From: a virus
Virus record (IMG/VR): IMGVR_UViG_3300010373_000940
Coordinates: 1-27,661 of that record
Direction: 5' to 3' (one strand)
DNA: 27,661 nt
Below the pieces are notes generated by a model. The model was not told the origin of the DNA and did not search any database. It saw only the letters and a program-made list of their open reading frames with translations. Made by a program: the position numbers and the translations under genes. Positions 19,790-27,070 of this stretch are shown here, piece by piece; position 1 is the first letter of the stretch; every line of letters starts with the position of its first letter.

Positions 19790-21339
19790 CGCCCGAGCCC
19801 CATCACGGTCACGGCCGCCTTCGCCATCAGCGCCGACTTGCACGCCGCGCCTTCCGGGGTCCTGGAGTCCAGGACGATGTCCCCGTACGTGCCCTCGTCC
19901 ACGTACTTCACGACGAGCGCGGACAGGACGCCGGGTCCCTGCCCGTAGTCGTGCATGCGGTAGTCGGCCTTGCCCGTCGCCGCCGTGTTCTCCGCCTGCG
20001 CGCGGGCGACGAGCTTCTCCAACGTGGTCGCCTGGCGACCGATGGGGAAGCAGTCGACGTAGAGCGTGAAGCCCGACTCCGTCTCGGCCTTCGGCGTGTT
20101 CGCGGTATTGGGCGAGCTCGCATCCGTGCGACCGGTCTCCGCCGCGCTTGCGTCGTACGTGATGATCTCGTCCTTGGGCTTGTTCTTCGAGCCCTTCGGG
20201 CGACCTCGGCCCTTCTTCTCCTCGGTCTCGGGGGCCGGCGCGTCGGCCGTCTGTCCGGCGAGCACCGCGGCGGCCTCCGCCTGGGTCGTCGGTGCGGAGG
20301 ATTGCTCCGGCGGGTTGATTGGCTGGTCGGAGACGGGCAGCGTCGACGCCTTCGGCGCGCGCAGCGGATCGACCGGGGTCTGCGCCGGGTCCGCCCACGC
20401 CGGGAGCTTCGGCTCCTCGGGGGCGGGCGTCGGAGCGGGCTCCGCCGGCTTCGCGCCCATCAGGCGCCCCAAGAGTCCGCCGGCGGGCGCGGGAGCGGGC
20501 TCGGCGTTCTGCGTCCCGAGGCGGGAAAGGAGCGAGGTCGTCTTCTGGTCGGCGTTGCTCATTGCGCGGATCGTCTCCTCCGGCGACAGGTTGCACTGCG
20601 CCGTGAACGGGCAGCCTCCGAACATCCCACACGCCCGAGGATTGGGCGGAAGTTCGAGCGGCTGCTGCTTTCCAATGAGTGTAGTAACAATCTCCTGAGC
20701 ACCCTTTTCGATTAGTGGGAACATGTAATCCACGTGTTCCCGACTCACCTCCTGCAGCACGGGTAGGGACTTCCGCGTCTTGCGCGTCTGGAAGTACGTC
20801 CACTGCAGGCGGACCTTCGGCGCGTCGGGCCACCGTAGGAGAGCGCTCTTCGCGTACAGGATCGCCTGCGTGTCCTCGAGCAGATCCTCCGGCGTCTTCG
20901 CCCACTTCACGTCGCCCGTCGTCTTGTGGTCGAGCACGTCCGGGATGCCGTCCTCGCCCGGCGCCTTCAGCACGTCGATGAAGCCTCGGTACCAGATGCC
21001 CGTCGCCGGGGACTGGAACTTGAAGTGCTGCTCGATCTCGAGCCCCGGCGCCCCTGGCTTCGGTAGATGGTGCAGGCCGCTCGCCGCGATGTTCCCCGCC
21101 TCCGAGTCCGCCACGAAGTCCGGCATCTCCCCGGTCTTCAAGTAGCGCTCGAGTTGAGCGTGCACCTTCACGCCAAGTGCCGCAGACTTGTGCGCTTCCG
21201 GCCGTAGCTTGGCAACGTACTTCCACGCCCACTTCCGCTGGCACTCGTGCCACACGTTGAGCTGGCTCGCGCTCATAATGCGCGGGTCATCTTCTCCCGC
21301 CGCTCGATTCGTCTCCGGGGCGGTGGGGGGCTGTTGCAC
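19786..21339 (-). CDS. PD-(D/E)XK nuclease (Cas4/AddB-like, Fe-S type) with AT-hook and unknown C-terminal domain
   Basis: 517 residues from the GTG at 21337-21339. The nuclease core spans about residues 20-250: SASQLNVWHECQRKWAWKY, His60, GFIDV (Asp122), LDHKT (Asp137, Lys139) and a Q-x-x-x-Y motif (DTQAILYAK). Four cysteines, one at 33 and three near 237, 243 and 249 (CGMFGGCPFTAQC), match the iron-sulfur cluster layout of Cas4 and AddB. A Pro/Ala-rich linker follows, then an AT-hook, KKGRGRPKGSKNK (375-387), and a C-terminal domain (about 410-517) that I do not recognise. It probably processes DNA ends for recombination or replication. First gene of the longest operon. Confidence 0.83.
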   Translation of the reverse strand: MQQPPTAPETNRAAGEDDPRIMSASQLNVWHECQRKWAWKYVAKLRPEAHKSAALGVKVHAQLERYLKTGEMPDFVADSEAGNIAASGLHHLPKPGAPGLEIEQHFKFQSPATGIWYRGFIDVLKAPGEDGIPDVLDHKTTGDVKWAKTPEDLLEDTQAILYAKSALLRWPDAPKVRLQWTYFQTRKTRKSLPVLQEVSREHVDYMFPLIEKGAQEIVTTLIGKQQPLELPPNPRACGMFGGCPFTAQCNLSPEETIRAMSNADQKTTSLLSRLGTQNAEPAPAPAGGLLGRLMGAKPAEPAPTPAPEEPKLPAWADPAQTPVDPLRAPKASTLPVSDQPINPPEQSSAPTTQAEAAAVLAGQTADAPAPETEEKKGRGRPKGSKNKPKDEIITYDASAAETGRTDASSPNTANTPKAETESGFTLYVDCFPIGRQATTLEKLVARAQAENTAATGKADYRMHDYGQGPGVLSALVVKYVDEGTYGDIVLDSRTPEGAACKSALMAKAAVTVMGLGR

Positions 21340-21350
21340 TAATCAGGTTA
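21337..21350 (-). promoter_or_regulatory. Leaderless promoter element TAACCT-gatta-GTG (replication operon)
   Basis: Minus strand: TAACCT, gatta, then the GTG start of the nuclease gene. Strict match. It is back to back with a second strict element on the plus strand 29 bases away, so the two operons are divergent and may be co-regulated. Confidence 0.62.
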
Positions 21351-21378
21351 GTCGATTCCAGATACCTCGTAGGTCGCC

Positions 21379-21392
21379 TACGCTGATCCGTG
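21379..21392 (+). promoter_or_regulatory. Leaderless promoter element TACGCT-gatcc-GTG
   Basis: Plus strand: TACGCT, gatcc, then the GTG start of the endonuclease VII-like gene. Strict match. The intervening 28 bases contain CCTCGTAGG and overlapping short inverted repeats. Confidence 0.62.
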
Positions 21393-21815
21393 ACGGCGTC
21401 GGAGAAGACCTGCTCTCGATGCCGAACGCTGAAGCCGCTGTCGGACTTCTACCGACGCGGGCGAAGCGGACGGCTACACTCGCACTGCCGCGCCTGCCAA
21501 TACGAGTACAGCAAAGCGTGGGCGGCTAAGAATCCGGAGGCGCGAAGAGCGCAGAACCGACGCGCGTCTCGGAAAGCGTCTGCTAATCGACGAGGCCATC
21601 GCGAACCGACGGACGTCCCGCCGAGACCTCCGAACGGAACCCCGTGCACAATCTGCGGAGATCCAATGAAGGAGGTGTGCATGGATCACTCGCACGCGAC
21701 GGGATTCTTTCGCGGATGGTTGTGTCACTCGTGCAATCTCGGATTGGGCAAGTTCAGGGATTCCCCGGATCTTCTTGTGCGAGCTGCGGCGTACCTGCAG
21801 CGAAAGGATCAATGA
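21390..21815 (+). CDS. Endonuclease VII-like HNH/zinc nuclease (copy 1)
   Basis: 141 residues from a GTG behind a strict leaderless promoter. The N-terminus is a zinc ribbon (CSRCRTLKPLSDFYRRG, then CRAC). The C-terminal half is the T4 gp49-type His-Me finger: CTICG, CMDHSHATGFFRGWLC with the D-H-x-H active site, then HSCNLGLGKFRDSPDLLVRA. Enzymes of this family cleave branched DNA such as Holliday junctions, or act as homing-type nucleases. The N-terminal ribbon plus basic linker is typical of free-standing phage nucleases. It overlaps the primase-helicase gene as ATGA. Confidence 0.82.
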   Translation: MTASEKTCSRCRTLKPLSDFYRRGRSGRLHSHCRACQYEYSKAWAAKNPEARRAQNRRASRKASANRRGHREPTDVPPRPPNGTPCTICGDPMKEVCMDHSHATGFFRGWLCHSCNLGLGKFRDSPDLLVRAAAYLQRKDQ

Positions 21816-23995
21816 GTCTCGACTTCGACCGTCTCGCGGTCTTCCCCCTGTATGGAGTGGGAGAAGACGGGCGGTGTGGGTGCGGTGCGATCGACTGCAA
21901 GGCAGCCGGTAAGCACCCCCTCATGCCATACGCACAACTCGGCATTGCGGAGAAGTGGAGCGGGGGAGAGGACTCGAGCTTCGGGATCGCCACGGGCCAT
22001 CGCAGCGGCGTGTTCGTCGTCGACGTCGACGTGCGCGACGATCGCAACGGGCTCGAGGCGCTCGCCGCCATGGGCGAGTTCCCCGAGACGTACACGGTTC
22101 GCACACCGACGGGCGGGTACCACTTCTACTTCGCGCTGCCCGACTTCCCGGTGAAGACGTCGGGGAATCAGGTCGCGCCCGGCGTCGACATCCGAGGGGA
22201 AGGCGGCTTCGTCGTCGCGCCCGGCATGCCGCACAAGAACGGGGGCACCTACGAAGAGGTCGTCGACGTTCCGCCGGCGGCCGCACCCGCGTGGCTCCTC
22301 GAGCTCCCGTGCCTGCGCGGCTCGGTGCGCAACGTGTCCGAAGGTCCGCAGTCGCCCAACGCGCCGATTCCGATCGCGCCCGAGGACCCGGACTACGGCC
22401 GGAGAGTCGTGCTCGGGCGCGAGCACTGCGAGACCGCGCCGCCGGCGGTGGAGGGCGACGGCGGGAGCGTGGCGCTGCTCCGAGTGTGCATCTACCTCGT
22501 ACGTAGATTGGAGCTTCCAATTGCCGTAGCTCGGCAGTTGGTCGCAGAGGTTTACAACCCCCGCTGCTCGCCGGAGTGGAGCGACTTCGAGATCGACCAC
22601 AAGCTTGAATCGGCGCGCGACTCGTCGGAGATCATGCCCGGCATCGCGCCACCGACATGGAACGAGATGGTGGAGCGCGCCGCGGCGCCTCGTGCCATGC
22701 GTGAGGTCGGTGGGTCCGCCGGCGGCCGACGCACGCGCTCGGACACGCACGTCTATACGTACACGGCGGCGGAGAGCCCTGCGGCCTCCGAGGTCCGCAA
22801 GCTCCCGCCGGCCGAGGTCGCGTTCATCCTCGCATCGAACGCGGAATGGACGGGCGTCCTGCAGTACGATCTCTTCCGCCGTCGCGTGTGGGCCGTCGAT
22901 CCGCCACTGAAGCTCGATTGCGAGACGCTCACCGGGCTCACGAAGGAAGACGTCGTCGACATCCAGTATTGGCTATGCTCGAACGGCGTTGCGGCCTCGA
23001 AGGAGGTCGTCCTCGACGCGATCATCGCCGCGTCCCGACGCAACGCCTACCACCCCGTGAAGGAATACCTCGAGACCTGCCGCGCGCGCCGGGTGCCGGG
23101 GATTTTAGACCAGGCCGCCACCGTTCTCTTCGGCGTGCAGTCCCCAATCGCGAACCTGTTCCTGCGCCGGACGCTGATCGCCGCCGTTCGACGCATCTAC
23201 TCCCCGGGGACCCAGGTCGACACGATGCTCGTCCTTCACGGCGCGCAAGGCGCTCGGAAGAGCACGTTCGTGCGCGAGCTGTTCGGCCGCGAGTTCATCC
23301 GCTCCCAGATGCCGAGCCTGGACACGAAGGATGCCTCGAACGCGCTCCGCGGATATTGGGGTATCGAACTCGCCGAGCTGGATCGCATCGCGCGCGCGGA
23401 AAACGCCACGGTGAAGGAGTTCCTCACTCGAGTGGACGACGACTACCGCAAGGTCTTCGGCATCGACGAGAACAAGTACCCGCGCGAGTGCGTGTTCGTC
23501 GGCACGACCAACGAGAACGACTTCCTTCGGGACTCGACAGGGAATCGGCGCTACTGGCCCATCGCCGTCGAGAAGGTCGACCTCGAGTGGCTGCTCGCGA
23601 ACCGCGACGCGATCTGGGGCGAGGCCCTGCACCTGGCGGAGGCGGGCGAGCCACACTGGATGGATCGCGTCGAGGAAGAGCACGCCGAGGCGGCGCGCGA
23701 TCCGTTCGTCGTTCACGACCCGTGGCACGACGACATCCGCGACTTCCTCCGGGGACGCAAGCGCGTGAAGGCGACCGAGGTTTACGAATACGCCATCGCG
23801 CGCGGTACGACCGACAAGACCAAGTATGGGCGCGCCGAGCAGCTCCGGGTCACGGACACGCTCCGCCGACTTGGGTGTGAGCAGAAGAAGTCCAACGGAG
23901 AGCGCGTGTGGACGGTCCCTGCCGAGCTGGCGGAGTCGGCGCCGGTCGATCCCGCCAAGCGATTCGCAGAGGCATTATCCGCGCGCACGAACTGA
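21812..23995 (+). CDS. Bifunctional primase-polymerase / VirE-type helicase
   Basis: 727 residues from the ATG at 21812 (ATGA overlap). The N-terminal prim-pol (archaeo-eukaryotic primase) domain has CGCGAIDCKAAGKHP, GIATGHRSGVFVVDVDVRDD (Asp71, Asp73), GGYHFYF (His104) and GVDIRGEGGFVVAPG (Asp126). After a linker, residues 390-700 form a virulence-associated E-type ATPase: Walker A LHGAQGARKST (about 475-486), Walker B WGIELAELDR, an arginine-bearing TRVDDDYRKVFG, and a sensor FVGTTNENDFLRDSTGNRR. The C-terminus is a winged helix. It would prime and unwind DNA at the phage origin. A strong terminator follows 22 bases later. Confidence 0.9.
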   Translation: MSLDFDRLAVFPLYGVGEDGRCGCGAIDCKAAGKHPLMPYAQLGIAEKWSGGEDSSFGIATGHRSGVFVVDVDVRDDRNGLEALAAMGEFPETYTVRTPTGGYHFYFALPDFPVKTSGNQVAPGVDIRGEGGFVVAPGMPHKNGGTYEEVVDVPPAAAPAWLLELPCLRGSVRNVSEGPQSPNAPIPIAPEDPDYGRRVVLGREHCETAPPAVEGDGGSVALLRVCIYLVRRLELPIAVARQLVAEVYNPRCSPEWSDFEIDHKLESARDSSEIMPGIAPPTWNEMVERAAAPRAMREVGGSAGGRRTRSDTHVYTYTAAESPAASEVRKLPPAEVAFILASNAEWTGVLQYDLFRRRVWAVDPPLKLDCETLTGLTKEDVVDIQYWLCSNGVAASKEVVLDAIIAASRRNAYHPVKEYLETCRARRVPGILDQAATVLFGVQSPIANLFLRRTLIAAVRRIYSPGTQVDTMLVLHGAQGARKSTFVRELFGREFIRSQMPSLDTKDASNALRGYWGIELAELDRIARAENATVKEFLTRVDDDYRKVFGIDENKYPRECVFVGTTNENDFLRDSTGNRRYWPIAVEKVDLEWLLANRDAIWGEALHLAEAGEPHWMDRVEEEHAEAARDPFVVHDPWHDDIRDFLRGRKRVKATEVYEYAIARGTTDKTKYGRAEQLRVTDTLRRLGCEQKKSNGERVWTVPAELAESAPVDPAKRFAEALSARTN

Positions 23996-24017
23996 TTATC
24001 CGGGAATAAACAATTCA

Positions 24018-24051
24018 AAGCCCACCCAGCCCCGGCTCGGTGGGCTTTTTC
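24018..24051 (+). terminator. Intrinsic terminator after primase-helicase
   Basis: Stem AAGCCCACC (24018-24026) and GGTGGGCTT (24039-24047), loop of 12 bases, followed by a run of T. Ends the endonuclease VII-like/primase-helicase unit. Confidence 0.85.
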
Positions 24052-24294
24052 GTGCCCTGAAGGGGCGGTTCGGGGTGTCATCGGTCCCTGAGAGAAAAGC
24101 CAATGATTTCGCAAGATAGGCACGAGACAGGGACAGAGGGACAGAGATAGATAATGGGTATGATTGGTAGCGGTGGGGGAGGGGTGCCCGGCGGTGGGGA
24201 CGAATCTCCCGGTATACGGAGGGACTGTCCCTCCTGTCCCTCCGTCCCTGTTTGACATGTAGGTAGGAGCACATCCCGGTCACTACGCTGATCG
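24052..24294. other. Non-coding intergenic region upstream of capsid operon
   Basis: No gene is supported on either strand. It contains a G-rich strip (24170-24200) with several GGGG runs, and the GGGACAG/GTCCCTCC inverted-repeat cluster described separately. At its end lies the leaderless promoter of the protease/scaffold gene. A TTGACA at 24252-24257 has no matching -10 at 16-18 bases. Confidence 0.6.
24127..24254. repeat. Iteron-like direct and inverted repeats (GGGACAG / GTCCCTCC)
   Basis: Two tandem AGGGACAG copies at 24129-24144 face a run of GTCCCTCC (24227-24234, 24236-24243) and GTCCCTG (24244-24250) with a nine-base period. ACGGAGGGAC (24216-24225) and GTCCCTCCGT (24236-24245) form a perfect ten-base inverted repeat with a ten-base spacer, and GGAGGGAC-T-GTCCCTCC is a nested palindrome. 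The two halves of the region could also pair over about 16 bases with one bulge. It may be a replication origin, protein-binding array or mRNA leader structure. Confidence 0.6.
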
Positions 24295-24297
24295 GTG
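24284..24297 (+). promoter_or_regulatory. Leaderless promoter element TACGCT-gatcg-GTG (capsid operon)
   Basis: Plus strand: TACGCT, gatcg, then the GTG of the protease/scaffold gene. Strict match. CACAT lies 11 bases before the -10. Confidence 0.62.
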
Positions 24298-25410
24298 AGC
24301 GAGATTCTGAAGAAGCAGCGGCGACTGGACATCCAGACCGCGCCCGTCGACATGAAGCTGCAGCGCACGCCCCAGGGTGGCCTGATGGCGCGCGCGACAC
24401 CGACCCGGTGCGGGGTGCTCGAGTACACGTACCCGGGCGGCAAGAAGGTCCGCGAGCTCCGACATCCCGACGAGGTGTTCCGCTCGGACAGCCTCGAGTC
24501 GCTGCGTGGCGCTCCCATCACGGTCGGACACCCCAACGTCCCCGTCGACGCCGCGAACTGGCAGACCCTGGCGAAGGGGCACGTCGGCGATGACGTCCAC
24601 CAGGACGGGAAGTTCGTCGCGGCGAAGGTCCGCATCCAAGATGCGGCGACCGTCGAACGCTGCATCGACGCGACCCGGCCCGATCGTCTGGTGGAGATGT
24701 CGTGCGGCTACGACGCGGACGTCGAGTTCACGCCCGGCGTCTGGCAGGGAGAGCGCTACGACGCCGTCCAGCGGAACATTCGATACAACCACGTGGCGCT
24801 CGGACCTCGTAATTGGGGCCGTGCGGGCAACGAGGTGGGTCTCCGTCTGGATGCACAAGAGGGAAGTGAGGATATCACTCCCTACACTTATCTTGTGAAT
24901 CACATCGATCAAGCCGACCCGGCGGCGCCGGTCACCGTTCTGGACGCGAAGGACTTCGTGTCGAAGGCGGACCACGAGAAGGCGTTGGGCGTGAAGGAGT
25001 CCAAGATCGCCGAGCTCGAGGCGAAGCTCGCATCGCAGACGAAGCGCGCGGACAGCGCGGAAGCGCAGATCGCCCCGGCGGCTCTCGACGTGCTCGTCGC
25101 TGAGCGACAGTCGATCGTCGACACGGCCCGCTCGGTCATCGGCAAGGAGTTCAAGGCCGACGGCAAGAGCGCGCACGCGATTCGTCTCGAGGTCGTGACG
25201 AAGGCACGCCCGTCAATGAAGTTTGACGGCAAGTCCGAGGCGTACGTCGCCGGCGTGTTCGAGACGCTCGCGGCTTCGGAAGCGGCGGCGACCGCGTCGC
25301 ACGAGAAGGTGTCGACCGCGAAGACCGATTCGACCAGCGCCGACAAGGTCGGCACCGCGTTCGACGGGATGATCAAGGACCTCCACGGCCAGTTTCAGGA
25401 GAACAAGTAA
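24295..25410 (+). CDS. Prohead protease (DUF2213-type) fused to scaffold
   Basis: 371 residues from a GTG behind a strict promoter. Residues 20-190 match DUF2213: GGLMARATPTRCGVLEY, VRELRHPDEVFRSDSLESLR, GAPITVGHP, then KGHVGDDVHQDGKFVAAKV, VEMSCGYDADVEFTPG and NIRYNHVALGPRNWGRAG. The His/Ser blocks (GHP, MSCGY, NHVAL) are the expected protease positions. From about residue 215 the chain is a charged coiled coil (KADHEKALGVKESKIAELEA) and then an Ala/Ser-rich tail, as in internal scaffolds. It cleaves and shapes the prohead before DNA packaging. The stop overlaps the next start as TAATG. Confidence 0.85.
   Translation: MSEILKKQRRLDIQTAPVDMKLQRTPQGGLMARATPTRCGVLEYTYPGGKKVRELRHPDEVFRSDSLESLRGAPITVGHPNVPVDAANWQTLAKGHVGDDVHQDGKFVAAKVRIQDAATVERCIDATRPDRLVEMSCGYDADVEFTPGVWQGERYDAVQRNIRYNHVALGPRNWGRAGNEVGLRLDAQEGSEDITPYTYLVNHIDQADPAAPVTVLDAKDFVSKADHEKALGVKESKIAELEAKLASQTKRADSAEAQIAPAALDVLVAERQSIVDTARSVIGKEFKADGKSAHAIRLEVVTKARPSMKFDGKSEAYVAGVFETLAASEAAATASHEKVSTAKTDSTSADKVGTAFDGMIKDLHGQFQENK
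24883..24897 (+). promoter_or_regulatory. Candidate internal leaderless promoter for a free scaffold protein
   Basis: TACACT (24883-24888), six bases, then GTG at 24895-24897, which is codon 201 in frame. It stands in a local AT-richer patch with codons unlike the rest of the gene. The product would start VNHIDQADPAAPVTVLDAKD and contain only the scaffold coiled coil. It lacks the GAT of the strict class and has a six-base spacer. Confidence 0.35.
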
Positions 25411-25940
25411 TGGCGGGCATTCAGATTCCCCAGACCGATTACGAGCAGACCCCGACCACTTTCGCCGCGGGCATGCCGGCTCGGCCGCTCGGGAACGGTG
25501 AGACCGTCGAGCACTTCGTGGCTTCGGTCGACATCGATCCGGGCACGCTCGTCGAGGTCGTGAACGGCGCGGTCCGTCCAGCGCAGTCGCTGAACGGCGC
25601 GCTCAAGCCGCTCGTCGGCGTGGCGCTCCGCATGCTCACGCACACGAACGCGACGTCGTTCTCGCCGCCCTTCACCACGTGGAAGGCGGGCCAGCAGGTC
25701 CCCGTGATGCGCAAGGGGCGCATCTACGCGAAGTGGAGCGGCACCACGCAGCCCGAGTACGGGAAGCTGAACTACTCCCACTCGAGCGACGGCACGCACA
25801 ACCAGGGCGTGTTCACCGACGCGGCGACGGCCAGCACCGCGGGTGCGGAAGTCGACAACTGCCCGAACGGCGTTCTCTCGGTGAAGTCGACCGGCTCCAC
25901 GTCGGTTTGCCTCGTCGAGCTCAACCTGCCCGCCGGCTGA
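25410..25940 (+). CDS. Capsid structural cement / decoration protein (DUF2190-like)
   Basis: 176 residues; the ATG overlaps the previous stop as TAATG and has an AGGAG site nine bases upstream. The sequence is beta-rich with Gly, Thr and Pro: an opening AGIQIPQTDYEQTPTTFAAG, VDIDPGTLVEVVNGAVRPAQ and KPLVGVALRML, the 'G.A.....GQ.VPV...G' type run (WKAGQQVPVMRKGRIYAKW), and a closing LSVKSTGSTSVCLVELNLP. This pattern and the place between protease and major capsid gene match DUF2190-like cement proteins, which stabilise the outer capsid surface. Confidence 0.72.
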   Translation: MAGIQIPQTDYEQTPTTFAAGMPARPLGNGETVEHFVASVDIDPGTLVEVVNGAVRPAQSLNGALKPLVGVALRMLTHTNATSFSPPFTTWKAGQQVPVMRKGRIYAKWSGTTQPEYGKLNYSHSSDGTHNQGVFTDAATASTAGAEVDNCPNGVLSVKSTGSTSVCLVELNLPAG

Positions 25941-25966
25941 TTCTCAGGAGACGGAGACACAATCAC

Positions 25967-27013
25967 ATGAAGAGGGTTTTCCGCGCCGACGCGATTCAGG
26001 CGCTCGTCAATCAGGGGCACCTCGACGCAGGCGAGGGCATCGTCTTCGCTCGCGAGCTCGAGAACATCGAGGCGCAGGTCTACGAGATCAAGTACCCGGA
26101 CCTGAAGGGGCGCTCGATGCTCCCGGCGTTCGGCGGCCTCTCGCCCACGGACGAGACGTGGACCTGGCGCATCATGGACAAGCAGCTCGCCGAGGCGGAC
26201 GAGGCCGAGCTCACGACCGACGAGATCCCGACGGTCGACGTCCTCATGGCGGAGACCCACTCAGGCTTCGTCGACATCGTTCAGGGCTACGGCTACACGA
26301 TCGACGAGATCCAGAAGTCGCAGCGCCTCGGGCGCCCGCTGGACCTCACGCGCGCGACGCTGGCGCGTGAAGCGGTCGAGCGCAAGTTCGACTCGATGAT
26401 CGCGCTCGGCTCGAAGAACGCTTCGCTCAACGGGCTGTACGGGTTGCTGAACCAGCCGCTCGACACGGCGTCTGGCTTCGTGCACTCGGTGAGCGTGGCG
26501 AGCGGAGACCTCACGGCGGGCGCGTCGGGCACGGGGACCGTGTGGGACCCGAACGCGGCGTCGAACGCCTGCACGGTCAAGGAGATCGTTCGGCAGCTGA
26601 ACCAGGCGTTCGCGTACGTCACGGTGGGGACGAACATGATCCACCGCCCGGATACGCTGGTCCTCGACACGAAGACCTACACGGCCTGGGAGACCACGCC
26701 GGCGAGCCTCGCGGACGCGAACTACTCGGCGTCGGACAAGAGCCTGCTCGATTACATCAAGGGCCAGTGCAAGTGGCTCAAGAACATCGACTGGTGGCTC
26801 AAGTGCAACACGGCGGGCCCCTCGAGCAAGGCGCGCGCGGTCCTGTACGAGAAGAAGCAGGAGAACGGGTGCTACGGCATCTCGCGCGAGTTCACGCAGA
26901 TGCCGGTGCAGGTCAAGAACTTCAAGTTCTGGATTCCCTGCTTCGGCAAGTGCGGCGGCGTGAAGATCCGCTACCCCAAGTCGATGGTCTACATCGATGG
27001 CATCCAGCCCTGA
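25967..27013 (+). CDS. Major capsid protein (DUF2184-like)
   Basis: 348 residues from the ATG at 25967; CAGGAGACGGAG lies upstream at suitable spacing. A longer frame upstream is shadow. It opens MKRVFRADAIQALVNQGHLD and contains LENIEAQVYEIKYPDLKGRS, ETWTWRIMDKQLAEADEAEL, FVDIVQGYGYTIDEIQKSQR, GRPLDLTRATLAREAVERKF and NGLYGLLNQP, the sequence order of DUF2184-type phage capsid proteins with the HK97-like fold. The C-terminus has GVKIRYPKSMVYIDGI. It forms the icosahedral shell; 29 of its residues at 26750-26960 include unusual Trp and Cys density. An intrinsic terminator follows. Confidence 0.83.
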   Translation: MKRVFRADAIQALVNQGHLDAGEGIVFARELENIEAQVYEIKYPDLKGRSMLPAFGGLSPTDETWTWRIMDKQLAEADEAELTTDEIPTVDVLMAETHSGFVDIVQGYGYTIDEIQKSQRLGRPLDLTRATLAREAVERKFDSMIALGSKNASLNGLYGLLNQPLDTASGFVHSVSVASGDLTAGASGTGTVWDPNAASNACTVKEIVRQLNQAFAYVTVGTNMIHRPDTLVLDTKTYTAWETTPASLADANYSASDKSLLDYIKGQCKWLKNIDWWLKCNTAGPSSKARAVLYEKKQENGCYGISREFTQMPVQVKNFKFWIPCFGKCGGVKIRYPKSMVYIDGIQP

Positions 27014-27037
27014 TAGCTGAGACAGGGTGACGGGCTG

Positions 27038-27069
27038 AAGCCCCTGGTCGGAAACGGCCGGGGGCTTTT
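27038..27069 (+). terminator. Intrinsic terminator after the major capsid gene
   Basis: Stem AAGCCCC (27038-27044) with GGGGCTT (27061-27067), inner GGTC/GGCC pairing around GGAAAC, then T-rich end. Reading the other strand it would also serve the convergent nuclease gene that ends at 27071. Confidence 0.78.
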
Positions 27070-27070
27070 G

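Noticed and set aside
24252-24289. TTGACA as the -35 box of a host sigma-70 promoter
   Set aside because: The spacer to TACGCT is 26 bases, and no TATAAT-like box lies 16-18 bases downstream.
25679-25966. An upstream extension of the major capsid frame
   Set aside because: The first 96 residues are shadow of the cement gene in another frame. The ATG at 25967 has a Shine-Dalgarno site and begins recognised capsid sequence.
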